Positions 1-8,864 are shown, counted from the first letter of the stretch. The stretch: DNA of 64,000 nucleotides from an uncultured Lachnospiraceae bacterium (GCA_947625465.1 CANQOK010000007.1:1-64000); one strand, 5' to 3'. Translations and numbers: made by a program. Notes: generated by a model from the letters alone, not told the origin.

Positions 1-72
1 GTTTTCAGGCGGTGACAGTAAAATGTCATCGGAGGCTGTTTTTCTTTCATCTTTATTGCAATGTACGGAAAC

Positions 73-2139
73 TCAAGTAACACTATACCATTTCTCATGT
101 TCGGAAACCGTTACCTCTACTTTGGTTTCATTGCCCGCCTTATCTTTCGCAATAACCGTATGGCTTCCCGTTCTGCTGAGGCTGTAAAACCCATTTGCAG
201 ACGGCTCTATCACAGTATCATCCACTTTTACCCAATCCAGATAGGCTTCTGTAACCGTAAATTCAGCGCCGTTACAGGAGATGCTTCCATCCGCAATTCC
301 CGAGATCACTGGTGCCGTCACATCCAGCACCAGACCGGAGGTACTTGCGTATACCACATTGCCGTGGTCATCTGTGACTTTCACATACACGATATAGTTC
401 GTATGAGAACCGGTCGGATCCAGAGGGAAAGACTCTTTATACGGCGTCCATTTGACTGTACCCAGCCTGCTTTCTGCAATTTCTTCCGTACTCACATAAT
501 AGGAAATCTCCGGATTCTCATCCAGATTATCCTCCGCTGTAACTGTTACAGCCGGGGAACTCTGGAAATACAGATCAAAGGCAGGATTTACTGTCAGAGA
601 ACTCCACGTCTGCTCTCCAATGGAAATCGTAACGGTTGGAGCCAAAGCGTCCCGGAACTGTGCCGTAAAGGTCCGATTTCCTGTACTTCCCTTCGGAATC
701 GTAACCTCTGTTTCCGGAGAACCTTTGAGAACTTCTTCTCCGTCACTGGTCCATCCTAAAAATACATGATGCTCTTTTTGCGGAATCGGAAGTGTAATCG
801 CTTCTGATTCAATGGTATAAGTCTTTGTATAGGTTCCTTCTTCCCCTTCCTTAGCGGTAAAGCCTTCCGGATCTGTCAGTGTCCCTCCATTTAAATGAAG
901 TGTAATCGTATAATCAATCGGGGCCTTCTCGCTGTAGAGAACCGTATCGGAATTAACCGTATCTTTTGCGAAATTCCACTCATCGGATCTGCCGGCTTCC
1001 CGATACCATCTTTCTCCTGTGGTATAGCCCTGTTCAGACGGCACTTCCACTTTCGGCGCCGTAATCATTGTTTTCGGATTCACATAAAGGCTGCTGACCT
1101 CCAGAGATCCCAGCATAAAGGTTACCTGATATACTAATTCCTCTGCATCTCCGTTTTTATGCAGCTTCGGGTAAGCGTCTCCGCCTTCTCCCAGTTTCTG
1201 CTCCCATACGGCCTCCTTCTGCCCCTTCTGCAGCAGCCAGGCAATCCGGCCGGTTTTGAATTCTTCCTCTGATACGGGTTCACATACGCCTTCCCGATTC
1301 TCTCCCGGCTGCGTATCGATATAATAGCAGTTGGAAACAACCGGTTCCTGTCCATCATATTTGGAATTAGTGCCATAAATGCATCCGGCGCCGCTGCTGC
1401 AGGTTATCCTGGCTGTGCTGTAGCAGTTTTGAATCGTACCGCCGTAATTGGTACCTGTAATACCGCCTGTCATAAAGGAACCCTGAATCGCTCCACTGGT
1501 ATGACAGTTCTGAATAGTGCCATAATTGATCGCTGCAATGATACCGTTGTCAAATCCTAAATTAACTAAATTGGCGTCTTTCACATTCAGATTCTGAATG
1601 GTTCCGTAATTATCCCCAAACAATCCGAAGCGGTACAGCCGGCTCTGGCTTCCTCCCTGATCAATAGACAGATTGCTGATGGTATAACCCTTCCCGTCAA
1701 AAACGCCTCTGAATGCATTTGACTTATTACTGAGCGCACTTCCCGCTTTCTTTCCGATGGGAGCCCAGCCGCCCTTCTCTGCACTGCATACTTCCTTCAG
1801 GTCAATGTCGGCAGTCAGGACATAATACGCGTCGGCATACAGTTTTGTATCTGCTGCCTCTTCTTCGTCTCCAACCGTAACCGCTTTGCCATTCTCCACT
1901 TTATACTTCGCAGTTGCGTTTATGTAATCGCGCATCGTTTTCATATCCGCTGCGCTTCCAATCTGAAACGGATCTGCTTCCGTTCCTGTTCCTGTCAGAC
2001 TATTCTCCGCTGCTGCCGTAAGATTCGATGCCTCTTCCGCTGCCGCCTCGGAATAAGCTGACGGCAGCAATGCAAGAATCATTGCCATCGAAAGGATGAT
2101 GCTTGCAAATGCATTAAATTTTTTCCCGATCTTTCTCAT
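73..2139 (-). CDS. Secreted GLUG / InlB-type repeat surface protein
   Basis: A 688-residue exported protein of unknown function. Residues 1-34 form a signal peptide (basic start, hydrophobic ASIILSMAMILALLP, then small residues). Residues about 130-275 hold a GLUG-like beta-helix region with repeated G-T-I-Q-N units. Residues about 410-500 form an InlB/Listeria-Bacteroides B-repeat (LNGGT ... FLGWTSDGE ... FTAQF), followed by Ig-like modules with ISGIADG and KAGNETKV motifs. Such proteins are cell-surface or secreted adhesin-like factors in clostridia. The ATG has an AAGGAGG site that abuts the trpS stop 12 bases upstream, so it is probably co-transcribed with trpS. No sorting signal or anchor is present before the TGA at 73-75, and the same frame stays open beyond that TGA to base 1, so the C-terminus may be truncated or extended by an error. 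Confidence 0.8.
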   Translation of the reverse strand: MRKIGKKFNAFASIILSMAMILALLPSAYSEAAAEEASNLTAAAENSLTGTGTEADPFQIGSAADMKTMRDYINATAKYKVENGKAVTVGDEEEAADTKLYADAYYVLTADIDLKEVCSAEKGGWAPIGKKAGSALSNKSNAFRGVFDGKGYTISNLSIDQGGSQSRLYRFGLFGDNYGTIQNLNVKDANLVNLGFDNGIIAAINYGTIQNCHTSGAIQGSFMTGGITGTNYGGTIQNCYSTARITCSSGAGCIYGTNSKYDGQEPVVSNCYYIDTQPGENREGVCEPVSEEEFKTGRIAWLLQKGQKEAVWEQKLGEGGDAYPKLHKNGDAEELVYQVTFMLGSLEVSSLYVNPKTMITAPKVEVPSEQGYTTGERWYREAGRSDEWNFAKDTVNSDTVLYSEKAPIDYTITLHLNGGTLTDPEGFTAKEGEEGTYTKTYTIESEAITLPIPQKEHHVFLGWTSDGEEVLKGSPETEVTIPKGSTGNRTFTAQFRDALAPTVTISIGEQTWSSLTVNPAFDLYFQSSPAVTVTAEDNLDENPEISYYVSTEEIAESRLGTVKWTPYKESFPLDPTGSHTNYIVYVKVTDDHGNVVYASTSGLVLDVTAPVISGIADGSISCNGAEFTVTEAYLDWVKVDDTVIEPSANGFYSLSRTGSHTVIAKDKAGNETKVEVTVSEHEKWYSVT

Positions 2140-2151
2140 AACTATGCCTCC

Positions 2152-3252
2152 TTACTGTTCGTTTGCCCCGTTCCGATACTTCTCCGCCTGAGAAGCAATC
2201 AGTTCGCGGTCATCAAAATAGTTGATCTGCATCGCGTCTTTTACCTCCCGCAACGTCACCCTGCCGACCTTCCTTGCCGCTTCCGTACCTTCCTGTAAGA
2301 TCCGGTATACGCCTTCAATATCCTGCTCCAATTCTTTTCTCTTAGCGCGAATCGGCTCCAGAATATCCTCTAAAACGGCATACAGGAACTTCTTTACCTT
2401 GACATCTCCAAGACCACCCCGTCTGTAATGAGCTTTCAATTCATCCAGATTCTGGTACTCCGGCAGGAACTTCGCAAAATGTTCGTCCGTACAGAACGCG
2501 TCCAGATAGGTAAACACACAGTTACCTTCAATCTTGCCCGGATCCTCCACCCGAATATGATCGGGATCTGTATACATACTCATTACTTTTGTCCGCACTT
2601 CCTTCGGATCATCCGACAGATAAATGCAGTTGCCCAGCGATTTGCTCATTTTCGCTTTGCCGTCCGTCCCAGGCAGACGGGAGCAAACCTTGTTATCCGG
2701 GATCAGCGCCTGCGGTTCTACCAGAACCGGGGCATAGATGGAATTAAAACTCCGCACAATCTCTCTTGCCTGCTCGATCATCGGCAGCTGATCATCCCCA
2801 ACGGGTACCGTCGTCGCCTTAAACAGGGTAATGTCCGCCGCCTGACTGATCGGATAGGTAAAAAATCCGACCGGAATGCTGGCCTGGAAATTCCGCTGTT
2901 TGATCTCGCTTTTGACGGTAGGATTCCGCTGCAGCCTTGCCACTGTCACCAGATTCATATAGTAGAAACTCAGTTCGCATAACTCCGGCACCTGTGACTG
3001 GATAAAAATATGTACCTTTGACGGGTCCAGTCCTGCCGACAGATAGTCCAGCGCCACTTCAATAATGTTCTGCCGCACTTTCTCGGGATTATCCGCATTA
3101 TCCGTCAGCGCCTGCGCATCCGCTATCATAATATAGATTTCGTCATACTCGCCTGAATTCTGCAGTTCTACCCTGCGTTTCAGGGAACCAACGTAATGTC
3201 CCAGATGTAACTTTCCTGTGGGTCTGTCGCCCGTTAGTATGATCTTTCCCAT
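2152..3252 (-). CDS. trpS: Tryptophan--tRNA ligase
   Basis: Charges tRNA-Trp with tryptophan in the cytoplasm. It is a 366-residue class I synthetase. The N-terminus has the ATP-binding signature TGKLHLGHY (the HIGH equivalent), and KMSKS is present as AKMSKSLGN near residue 195. Length is slightly above the usual 330-340 residues, with a longer C-terminal helical part ending NGANEQ. The start at 3252 has an AGGAGAG site and a good promoter at 3288-3316. No T-box is visible in its own leader, unlike the Trp-specific T-box upstream of trpB at 35.6-35.9 kb in the same window. The downstream surface-protein gene follows after 12 bases. Confidence 0.95.
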   Translation of the reverse strand: MGKIILTGDRPTGKLHLGHYVGSLKRRVELQNSGEYDEIYIMIADAQALTDNADNPEKVRQNIIEVALDYLSAGLDPSKVHIFIQSQVPELCELSFYYMNLVTVARLQRNPTVKSEIKQRNFQASIPVGFFTYPISQAADITLFKATTVPVGDDQLPMIEQAREIVRSFNSIYAPVLVEPQALIPDNKVCSRLPGTDGKAKMSKSLGNCIYLSDDPKEVRTKVMSMYTDPDHIRVEDPGKIEGNCVFTYLDAFCTDEHFAKFLPEYQNLDELKAHYRRGGLGDVKVKKFLYAVLEDILEPIRAKRKELEQDIEGVYRILQEGTEAARKVGRVTLREVKDAMQINYFDDRELIASQAEKYRNGANEQ

Positions 3253-3287
3253 TGTGTCTCTCCTTTTAAACCCAATTATCTGTTCTT

Positions 3288-3316
3288 ATCATATATGATA
3301 ATGAAAAAGTTTTCAA
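3288..3316 (-). promoter_or_regulatory. Sigma-A type promoter of trpS
   Basis: On the minus strand TTGAAA (3316-3311), a 17-base spacer and TATGAT (3293-3288) lie 35 bases upstream of the trpS ATG. The -10 box overlaps a perfect 14-base palindrome, TATCATATATGATA (3287-3300), which could be an operator. Confidence 0.6.
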
Positions 3317-3371
3317 CCGGATTTCACCGGAAATTTACATTTCTTTTCAAATTTTTATAAATTGTTTTATA

Positions 3372-3400
3372 TTGCATTTTCCCGTCAAAAATGCTATACT
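3372..3400 (+). promoter_or_regulatory. Promoter of the leader of the hydrogenase-maturation operon
   Basis: TTGCAT (3372-3377), a 17-base spacer and TATACT (3395-3400). Transcription would start near 3407, giving a 5' leader of about 380 bases before the first start codon at 3786. That is long enough for the two terminators and the RNA element described below. Confidence 0.6.
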
Positions 3401-3507
3401 TCACTTGTGCGTTCCCAGTATAATTCTGCGAACAAACAATTTCCGTTTTCTGACACCAAAACTATGTTGCGGTGGAAGCTCCATATTGATTTTACTGTAC
3501 CGGCTGT

Positions 3508-3552
3508 CGTACGGAATCCGTGGAACTTCCATGGTATCCGTACGGTTTTTTT
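3508..3552 (+). terminator. Intrinsic terminator inside the long leader
   Basis: A 16-base stem (CGTACGGA..TCCGTACG plus CC.TGG, with one 2-base internal loop and one G-T pair) closes a 5-base loop and is followed by TTTTTTT at 3546-3552. It sits about 100 bases after the predicted start of transcription and about 230 bases before the first gene. It is therefore either an attenuator of the hyd operon or the end of a small leader RNA of about 145 nt. Confidence 0.7.
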
Positions 3553-3722
3553 GTAATGCCAGGGGTAAAAGTCTGAATCCACGGCATGCTCGTATGCCAG
3601 TGGATGAATGACTTTATACCCCGCCCCAACATGAGGAAGCAGCGGGGCAGAGGCCCTACGGATTCCGAATGTTGAGGCAGGATTGTGAAAGTGCGCAGCA
3701 CGGAACAATCCGTATGGCATTT
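3553..3722 (+). ncRNA. Structured RNA-like repeat element, copy A
   Basis: About 170 bases closely resembling 35433-35605 on the opposite strand. Shared core: GTCTGAATCCACGGCATGC, GTGGATGAATGAC, ATGAGGAAG, GGATTCCGAAT, ATTGTGAAAG and CGGAACAAT. Predicted helices are an outer stem AATGCC 3555-3560 with GGCATT 3716-3721, GAATCC 3575-3580 with GGATTC 3660-3665, and GGCAT 3583-3587 with ATGCC 3594-3598. A GCCCC/GGGGC helix flanks the ATGAGGAAG loop. At the 3' side ATTGT 3682-3686 pairs with ACAAT 3705-3709, enclosing GTGC/GCAC. Several helices keep pairing in copy B with different bases. Family not recognised. Short open frames across it on both strands look like by-products. Confidence 0.55.
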
Positions 3723-3761
3723 CCAAATATACGGAGTAATTCAGCCGTATGGCATTTTTTT
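3710..3761 (+). terminator. Alternative hairpins with a second terminator
   Basis: ATACGG (3729-3734) can pair with CCGTAT at 3745-3750, giving a hairpin followed by GGCA and TTTTTTT (3755-3761). It can also pair with the earlier CCGTAT at 3710-3715, which would prevent the terminator. The direct repeat CCGTATGGCATTT at 3710 and 3745 makes the two states mutually exclusive. The GGCATT arm of copy A overlaps this switch region. This is a riboswitch- or attenuator-like layout just before the ribosome binding site of the first gene. Confidence 0.5.
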
Positions 3762-3785
3762 CGATCACATGGAAAGGAGGCAGTT

Positions 3786-4061
3786 ATGGAAACGCGTGTC
3801 GCGGTAATCGGAATTATCGTAGAAAACCCGGATTCCGTGGAATCACTCAATCATCTGCTGCACAGCTACAGCGCATTTATTATCGGAAGGATGGGCATTC
3901 CCTACCCCAGGAGAAACATCAGTGTGATCAGCATTGCGATAGACGCGCCGCAGGATATCATCAGTGCCCTGTCCGGAAAGATCGGCAGGCTGCCGGGTAT
4001 CAGCGCAAAAACCGCATATTCCCAGATTTCTCCGGCACAACCGGATAAATCCGCGAAATAA
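3786..4061 (+). CDS. TM1266-like iron-only hydrogenase system regulator
   Basis: A 91-residue ACT/NikR-C-like small protein (VAVIGIIVENPDSVESLN at the start, then IIGRMGIPYPRRNISVISI and LSGKIGRLPGISAKTAYS). It matches the family named after Thermotoga TM1266, which accompanies [FeFe]-hydrogenase maturases and is thought to regulate or assist them. Its biochemical role is not established. The ATG at 3786 follows AAAGGAGG with good spacing. The reading frame extends upstream to 3669, but that part lies in the RNA element. It is the first gene of an operon with hydG and hydF. Confidence 0.85.
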   Translation: METRVAVIGIIVENPDSVESLNHLLHSYSAFIIGRMGIPYPRRNISVISIAIDAPQDIISALSGKIGRLPGISAKTAYSQISPAQPDKSAK

Positions 4062-4105
4062 AAATCAGAAAAATTTAAAATTACTTGGAAAGGAGACATC
4101 ATACT

Positions 4106-5524
4106 ATGTACGATCCCAAATCACTAAAAGCAGAGGAATTTATCAACCATGAAGAGATCATGGACACCCTCGCTTATGCAGACGCAAACAAAGATAATCT
4201 GGAGCTGGTAGACAGCCTGCTCGAAAAGGCAAAAGCCCTGAAAGGCCTGTCTCACAGAGAAGCATCCGTGCTGCTGGCCTGCGAGGACCCGGAACGGGTT
4301 CAGAAAATGTACGATCTGGCAGAACAGTTTAAAAAAGATTTTTACGGCAACCGAATTGTTTTGTTCGCGCCCCTGTATCTGTCTAACTACTGTGTAAACG
4401 GCTGTGTCTACTGCCCTTACCATTTAAAAAATAAGCACATCCCCCGGAAGAAACTGACGCAGGAAGATATTGTCAAGGAAGTGACCGCATTACAGGATAT
4501 GGGACACAAGCGTCTGGCTATTGAAGCCGGTGAGGATCCGGTCAACAATCCGATCGAATATATTCTGGAATGTATCAAAACCATTTACAGCATCAAACAT
4601 AAAAACGGCGCGATCCGCCGCGTCAACGTAAACATTGCGGCGACTACAGTGGAAAATTACCGGAAATTAAAGGAAGCCGGCATCGGTACCTATATCTTAT
4701 TCCAGGAAACCTATCATAAGGAAAGCTATGAGAAGCTGCATCCGACGGGACCGAAGCACAACTACGCTTATCATACGGAAGCGATGGACCGCGCTATGGA
4801 AGGCGGCATCGATGATGTGGGACTGGGCGTCCTGTTCGGTCTGGAAATGTACCGTTACGAATTTGCCGGTCTTCTGATGCATGCGGAACATCTTGAAGCC
4901 GTTCACGGCGTCGGCCCGCACACGATCAGCGTACCGCGTGTAAAACGGGCAGACGACATTGATCCGGATACCTTTGATAACGGTATTGATGACGAAACCT
5001 TCGCCAAGCTGTGCGCGCTGATCCGGATCTGTGTACCGTACACCGGTATGATCATTTCCACCAGAGAGTCCAAAGCTGTCCGGGAAAAAGTGATCCGTCT
5101 GGGCGTTTCCCAGATCAGCGGCGCGTCCCGTACCAGCGTAGGCGGCTACTATGAGCCGGAACCGGAAGATGAAAAATCCGAGCAGTTTGACGTCAGCGAC
5201 AACCGAACCCTGGACGAAGTGGTAAGATGGCTGATGGAAATGGGTTATATCCCCAGCTTCTGTACTGCCTGCTACCGGGAAGGCCGTACCGGCGACCGTT
5301 TCATGTCACTGTGTAAGAGCGGACAGATCCAGAACTGCTGCCATCCAAACGCGCTGATGACATTAAAAGAATATCTGATGGACTATGCTTCCGAGGAAAC
5401 CCGCGCAATCGGCGAGAAGCTGATCGAAGCGGAATTAAAGAATATCCCGAAGGAAAAAGTACGCGAAATCTGCGCCGACCATCTGGCAAAGATTGAAGAA
5501 GGCATCCGGGATTTCCGGTTCTAA
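4106..5524 (+). CDS. hydG: [FeFe]-hydrogenase H-cluster radical SAM maturase HydG
   Basis: A 472-residue radical SAM tyrosine lyase. It cleaves tyrosine to p-cresol and dehydroglycine and supplies the CO and CN ligands as an Fe(CO)2CN synthon for the H-cluster. The radical SAM cluster motif CX3CX2C is seen as CVNGCVYC near residue 95. The C-terminal second-cluster region has CTACYREGRTGDRF followed by CCHPNALMT, which distinguishes HydG from ThiH. The length is normal. The start at 4106 is chosen because AAGGAG at 4089-4094 is correctly spaced. The next gene, hydF, begins 14 bases after the stop. The third maturase, hydE, is not in this cluster and must lie elsewhere if the system works. Confidence 0.95.
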   Translation: MYDPKSLKAEEFINHEEIMDTLAYADANKDNLELVDSLLEKAKALKGLSHREASVLLACEDPERVQKMYDLAEQFKKDFYGNRIVLFAPLYLSNYCVNGCVYCPYHLKNKHIPRKKLTQEDIVKEVTALQDMGHKRLAIEAGEDPVNNPIEYILECIKTIYSIKHKNGAIRRVNVNIAATTVENYRKLKEAGIGTYILFQETYHKESYEKLHPTGPKHNYAYHTEAMDRAMEGGIDDVGLGVLFGLEMYRYEFAGLLMHAEHLEAVHGVGPHTISVPRVKRADDIDPDTFDNGIDDETFAKLCALIRICVPYTGMIISTRESKAVREKVIRLGVSQISGASRTSVGGYYEPEPEDEKSEQFDVSDNRTLDEVVRWLMEMGYIPSFCTACYREGRTGDRFMSLCKSGQIQNCCHPNALMTLKEYLMDYASEETRAIGEKLIEAELKNIPKEKVREICADHLAKIEEGIRDFRF

Positions 5525-5538
5525 AATTGGAGGTATCT

Positions 5539-6753
5539 ATGAGTTTGAATCATACTCCTTCCGGCGACCGCCTGCACATTGGATTTTTCGGCAGAAGGAA
5601 TGCCGGGAAATCCAGTCTGGTAAACGCGGTCACCGGACAGGCTCTGGCCGTGGTTTCCGATGTAAAAGGAACTACCACGGACCCGGTTTATAAAGCCATG
5701 GAACTGCTGCCGTTAGGGCCGGTCGTTATCATCGATACGCCGGGCATTGACGACAGCGGCGAGCTGGGCCTGCTGCGTGTCAAAAAGGCGAAACAGGTCT
5801 GCAACAAAACAGATGTGGCCGTACTGGTTATTGACGGCACGGAAGGGATTACGGAAATCGAGCAGGATTTGATCGAAACCTTTCAGAAAAAACAGATCCC
5901 GTATCTGCAGGTCTGCAACAAAGCCGACCTGCTGTCAGAACAGATTCCCGCTCCGGAAGAGATCCGTTCCGGCTCCACGCTGTATGTCAGCGCGTTAAAA
6001 CAGACCGGCATCTATGAATTAAAAGAAGCGATCGGGAAACTGGGCAAGACCGCCGAGGAACCGTTTCCGATCATCCGGGATCTGATCACTCCGAAGGATC
6101 TGATCATTCTGGTAACGCCTATCGATTCCGCGGCGCCAAAGGGCAGAATGATCCTTCCGCAGCAGCAGACGATCCGGGATATATTGGACGCAGACGCCAT
6201 GTGCATGGTGGTAAAGGAAACGGAATTAAAGAACGCGCTTGCCGCGCTGGAGCAAAAGCCGGCCATGGTGGTAACGGACAGTCAGGCATTCGCGCAGGTA
6301 TCCGCCGATACGCCGGAAGATATCCTGCTGACTTCATTTTCCATTCTGATGGCACGCCATAAAGGATTGCTGACTGACGCAGTCCGCGGCGTGGCTGCTC
6401 TGGAACAGCTGCAGGACAACGATACGGTCCTGATCTGCGAGGGCTGCACACACCATCGCCAGTGCGACGATATCGGCACGGTAAAGCTGCCCCGATGGAT
6501 CACCAATTATACAAAAAAGAATGTGCGGTTTGCATTTACCTCAGGAGGAGAATTTCCGGAAGACCTGTCGCCTTACAGGCTGGTCGTCCACTGCGGCGGC
6601 TGTATGTTAAATGAACGGGAAGTCCGGTACCGGACCGCCTGCGCCGTAGATCAGGGCGTACCGATCACCAATTACGGTACAGTCATCGCCTATATACACG
6701 GCATTTTAAAACGCAGTCTGGAAATCTTCCCGGATCTGGCAGCCCTCCTTTAA
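5539..6753 (+). CDS. hydF: [FeFe]-hydrogenase H-cluster maturation GTPase HydF
   Basis: A 404-residue GTPase and scaffold that assembles the 2Fe subcluster and delivers it to HydA. The GTPase motifs are in order: GRRNAGKSSL (P-loop, residues 15-24), DTPGIDD (G3) and NKAD (G4). The C-terminal [4Fe-4S] ligands are CEGCTHH and HCGGC, matching the CxHx(n)HCxxC pattern of HydF. The ATG at 5539 has TTGGAGG six bases upstream. A TTG at 5527 in the same frame overlaps that site and is less likely. Its last four bases overlap the 3' end of the convergent histidine kinase gene. Confidence 0.95.
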   Translation: MSLNHTPSGDRLHIGFFGRRNAGKSSLVNAVTGQALAVVSDVKGTTTDPVYKAMELLPLGPVVIIDTPGIDDSGELGLLRVKKAKQVCNKTDVAVLVIDGTEGITEIEQDLIETFQKKQIPYLQVCNKADLLSEQIPAPEEIRSGSTLYVSALKQTGIYELKEAIGKLGKTAEEPFPIIRDLITPKDLIILVTPIDSAAPKGRMILPQQQTIRDILDADAMCMVVKETELKNALAALEQKPAMVVTDSQAFAQVSADTPEDILLTSFSILMARHKGLLTDAVRGVAALEQLQDNDTVLICEGCTHHRQCDDIGTVKLPRWITNYTKKNVRFAFTSGGEFPEDLSPYRLVVHCGGCMLNEREVRYRTACAVDQGVPITNYGTVIAYIHGILKRSLEIFPDLAALL

Positions 6754-8174
6754 TCCGACCGGACCGCCGCCTGGGTTTTGGGAATCCAAAAACCGAAAAC
6801 AACCCCGTTTTCCTCGTTTTTTACAAAAACATCTCCCCCGTGGGCGTGCGCAACGGAATTGACGATCGCCAGTCCGATCCCATAATTCCGGGTGCCGCCC
6901 CGGGTTCTGGACTGATCCACACGATAAAATGCATCCCACAGTTTTGGCAGCTCTTCCTCCGGAATCGGGCTGCCTTCATTATATACAGTAAAATCAATCC
7001 GATCTTTTTGTTCCCGGATCTCCAGACGGATCACGCCCCCATACGTGCAGTATCGGATCGCGTTATCCAGATAATTGCTGAGTGCCTGGAACAGCAGTTC
7101 TTTATCTCCATACAGATTGGCGCAGGCTTCATCATAATACTGCTCTCCCCGGATTTCCTTTTCCTGCTCTTTAAGCTGAAACCGGTTCTGCAGCATCTGG
7201 ATCAGCTCTTCCGCCGTAACTGCCTGTCGCACGATTCCGGGCTGCCCGACTGTATCCGTTTTCGCCAGCAGCAGCATCTTCTGCACCAGATCGTCAATCC
7301 GGTCACACTCCTCCACGATCACCGCGCAATAGGTCTGGATCTTTTCCGGCGTATTCGCCACCCCAAACTGCAAGCCTTCGGCATAGCCTTTTACTGCCGC
7401 AACCGGCGTTTTCAATTCGTGCGCCATATTTCGCACAAGCTGCCGGCGCTTATCAATATCCTCCTGCAGATTTCGGATACTGGAATCCAGCTGATAAGAC
7501 ATCTCATTGATGGACTGTGCCAGACTGCTGATCTCATCCTTGGAGGTTACGGGGATCCGTTCCGAAAAATCCATCTGTGCGATCCGCTCCGCGCGCTTAC
7601 TGATCCGGACGATCCTTCGCGTCATATTCCGGGTTCCCACATAAGTAACGCCCAGCCCGACTACAATCAGGCAGCAGCCGCAGATCAAAAGGAACTGATT
7701 GGTAATGTCAATCGTCTGATTGATACTGTTTAACGATTTCTGCATGACTAAATACAGATCTCCGATCTGCCTGATATATACGATTCTGGCCCATTTCTCC
7801 ACCATATCCGTGTACTGCAGAGCTTCGCCCGCCTGAAGCTGTTCCCGGTTCTCACGGATCCTGGAGAGGGTAGACGGATCCAATCCGGCATTCGCGTCCA
7901 TTCCCGGTCTGGCGTCATATACCAGCTGTCCGTCGGCCTGCGCGATCCGGATCACAAAATTCCAGGTTTCATCCGTATCCCGGATATACTGTTTCACCTG
8001 ATCCAGTTCCCCGTGATAGGCTTCCGCGATCTCCTCTCCGACATTCCGCATATTTTTTTCGTTCTGAAAAATGTAATACCGCTCTAAATAAGCGGTATCC
8101 AAAAAAATCATCACTAATATTACGACGAGCATAAAGCCGCCGAACATCAGGAAATATTTCATATTGATTTTCAT
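6750..8174 (-). CDS. Sensor histidine kinase (HAMP/HisKA/HATPase)
   Basis: A 474-residue membrane kinase partner of the response regulator encoded just upstream. A transmembrane segment at about residues 7-25 and another at about 158-180 (FLLICGCCLIVVGLGV) bracket an extracytoplasmic sensor of about 130 residues. HAMP follows at about 180-235. The phosphoacceptor region is HELKTPVAAVKGYAEG at about 255, then NYLDNAIRYC (N box) and GIGLAIV (G box) near the C-terminus. The ATG at 8174 has GAGGA upstream and lies 9 bases after the regulator stop, so the two are co-transcribed. The signal sensed is unknown. The gene converges with hydF with a 4-base overlap. Confidence 0.92.
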   Translation of the reverse strand: MKINMKYFLMFGGFMLVVILVMIFLDTAYLERYYIFQNEKNMRNVGEEIAEAYHGELDQVKQYIRDTDETWNFVIRIAQADGQLVYDARPGMDANAGLDPSTLSRIRENREQLQAGEALQYTDMVEKWARIVYIRQIGDLYLVMQKSLNSINQTIDITNQFLLICGCCLIVVGLGVTYVGTRNMTRRIVRISKRAERIAQMDFSERIPVTSKDEISSLAQSINEMSYQLDSSIRNLQEDIDKRRQLVRNMAHELKTPVAAVKGYAEGLQFGVANTPEKIQTYCAVIVEECDRIDDLVQKMLLLAKTDTVGQPGIVRQAVTAEELIQMLQNRFQLKEQEKEIRGEQYYDEACANLYGDKELLFQALSNYLDNAIRYCTYGGVIRLEIREQKDRIDFTVYNEGSPIPEEELPKLWDAFYRVDQSRTRGGTRNYGIGLAIVNSVAHAHGGDVFVKNEENGVVFGFWIPKTQAAVRSD

Positions 8175-8183
8175 GCAGTTCCT

Positions 8184-8864
8184 CTATTCCAACGTAAACC
8201 GGTAGCCGGTCCCCCGGACGGTCTTGATATAATTGCCCGCCTTGCCGAGTTTGGCGCGCAGCATCTTAATATGCGTATCCACTGTTCTGGTCGTGCCGCC
8301 GTAATCATAGCCCCAGACTGCCGCCAGGATCCGATCCCGATCCAGCACGATCTTGCTGTTATGCACCATATAAGAAAGCAGCTGATATTCCTTGTGGTTC
8401 AGCACGATCGGCTTCCCCTCGATCAATACCTGATGCTCCTTTTCTATGATCTCCATACAGCCGACCTGCAGCGTTTCTCCGTTCAGATATCCGGCCGAAC
8501 GCAGCGCTGCCTTAACTCTGGCGCACAGGATCTCATAGCTGAAAGGCTTGCTGATATAATCGTTGGCGCCGCTCTCCAGACCTTTGATCTCGCTGGCGGA
8601 ATCTCCCAGCGCCGTCAGCAGGATCACCGGCACCTGGGATACCTGACGGATCTCTCCCAGAACCTGCCAGCCGCTCAGCTTCGGCATCATAATATCCAGA
8701 ATGACCAGCTGGATCTCCGTGTCTTTAAAAAACTGCGCGACCGCTTCTTCCCCGTTAAAGGTCTGAATCACTTCATAACCCTGCTGTTCCAGAATATCCC
8801 GCAGCAGGTTGCACAATATTTCTTCATCTTCCGCGATTAAAATTTTAATCCGCACGTAATTCAC
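8184..8864 (-). CDS. OmpR/PhoB-family response regulator
   Basis: A 226-residue regulator. The receiver domain (residues 5-118) has the acidic pair EDEE, the phosphoacceptor Asp in VILDIMMPK and a conserved Lys in ISKPFS. The C-terminal winged helix (about 130-226) ends with VRGTGYRFTLE, typical of the OmpR class. The start is a GTG at 8864 with only a weak purine-rich ribosome binding site. A second GTG three codons inside is possible. It heads the two-gene operon with the kinase. The 100-base gap to the divergent glycosidase gene is AT-rich and has no clear consensus promoter. Confidence 0.92.
   Translation of the reverse strand: MNYVRIKILIAEDEEILCNLLRDILEQQGYEVIQTFNGEEAVAQFFKDTEIQLVILDIMMPKLSGWQVLGEIRQVSQVPVILLTALGDSASEIKGLESGANDYISKPFSYEILCARVKAALRSAGYLNGETLQVGCMEIIEKEHQVLIEGKPIVLNHKEYQLLSYMVHNSKIVLDRDRILAAVWGYDYGGTTRTVDTHIKMLRAKLGKAGNYIKTVRGTGYRFTLE

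Noticed and set aside
1..72. Frame open past the TGA at 73-75 of the surface protein
   Set aside because: The sequence beyond the stop shows no repeat or anchor motif, so a read-through or frameshift claim is not supported.
61..759. Plus-strand open frame over the surface-protein gene
   Set aside because: It is a shadow of the longer minus-strand coding sequence, whose signal peptide and repeat domains are clear.
3394..3768. Short open frames over RNA copy A (both strands), similar to 35385-35627
   Set aside because: Their similarity comes from the RNA repeat itself. They have no ribosome site, occupy several frames, and the conserved parts are base-paired. An RNA explanation is better.
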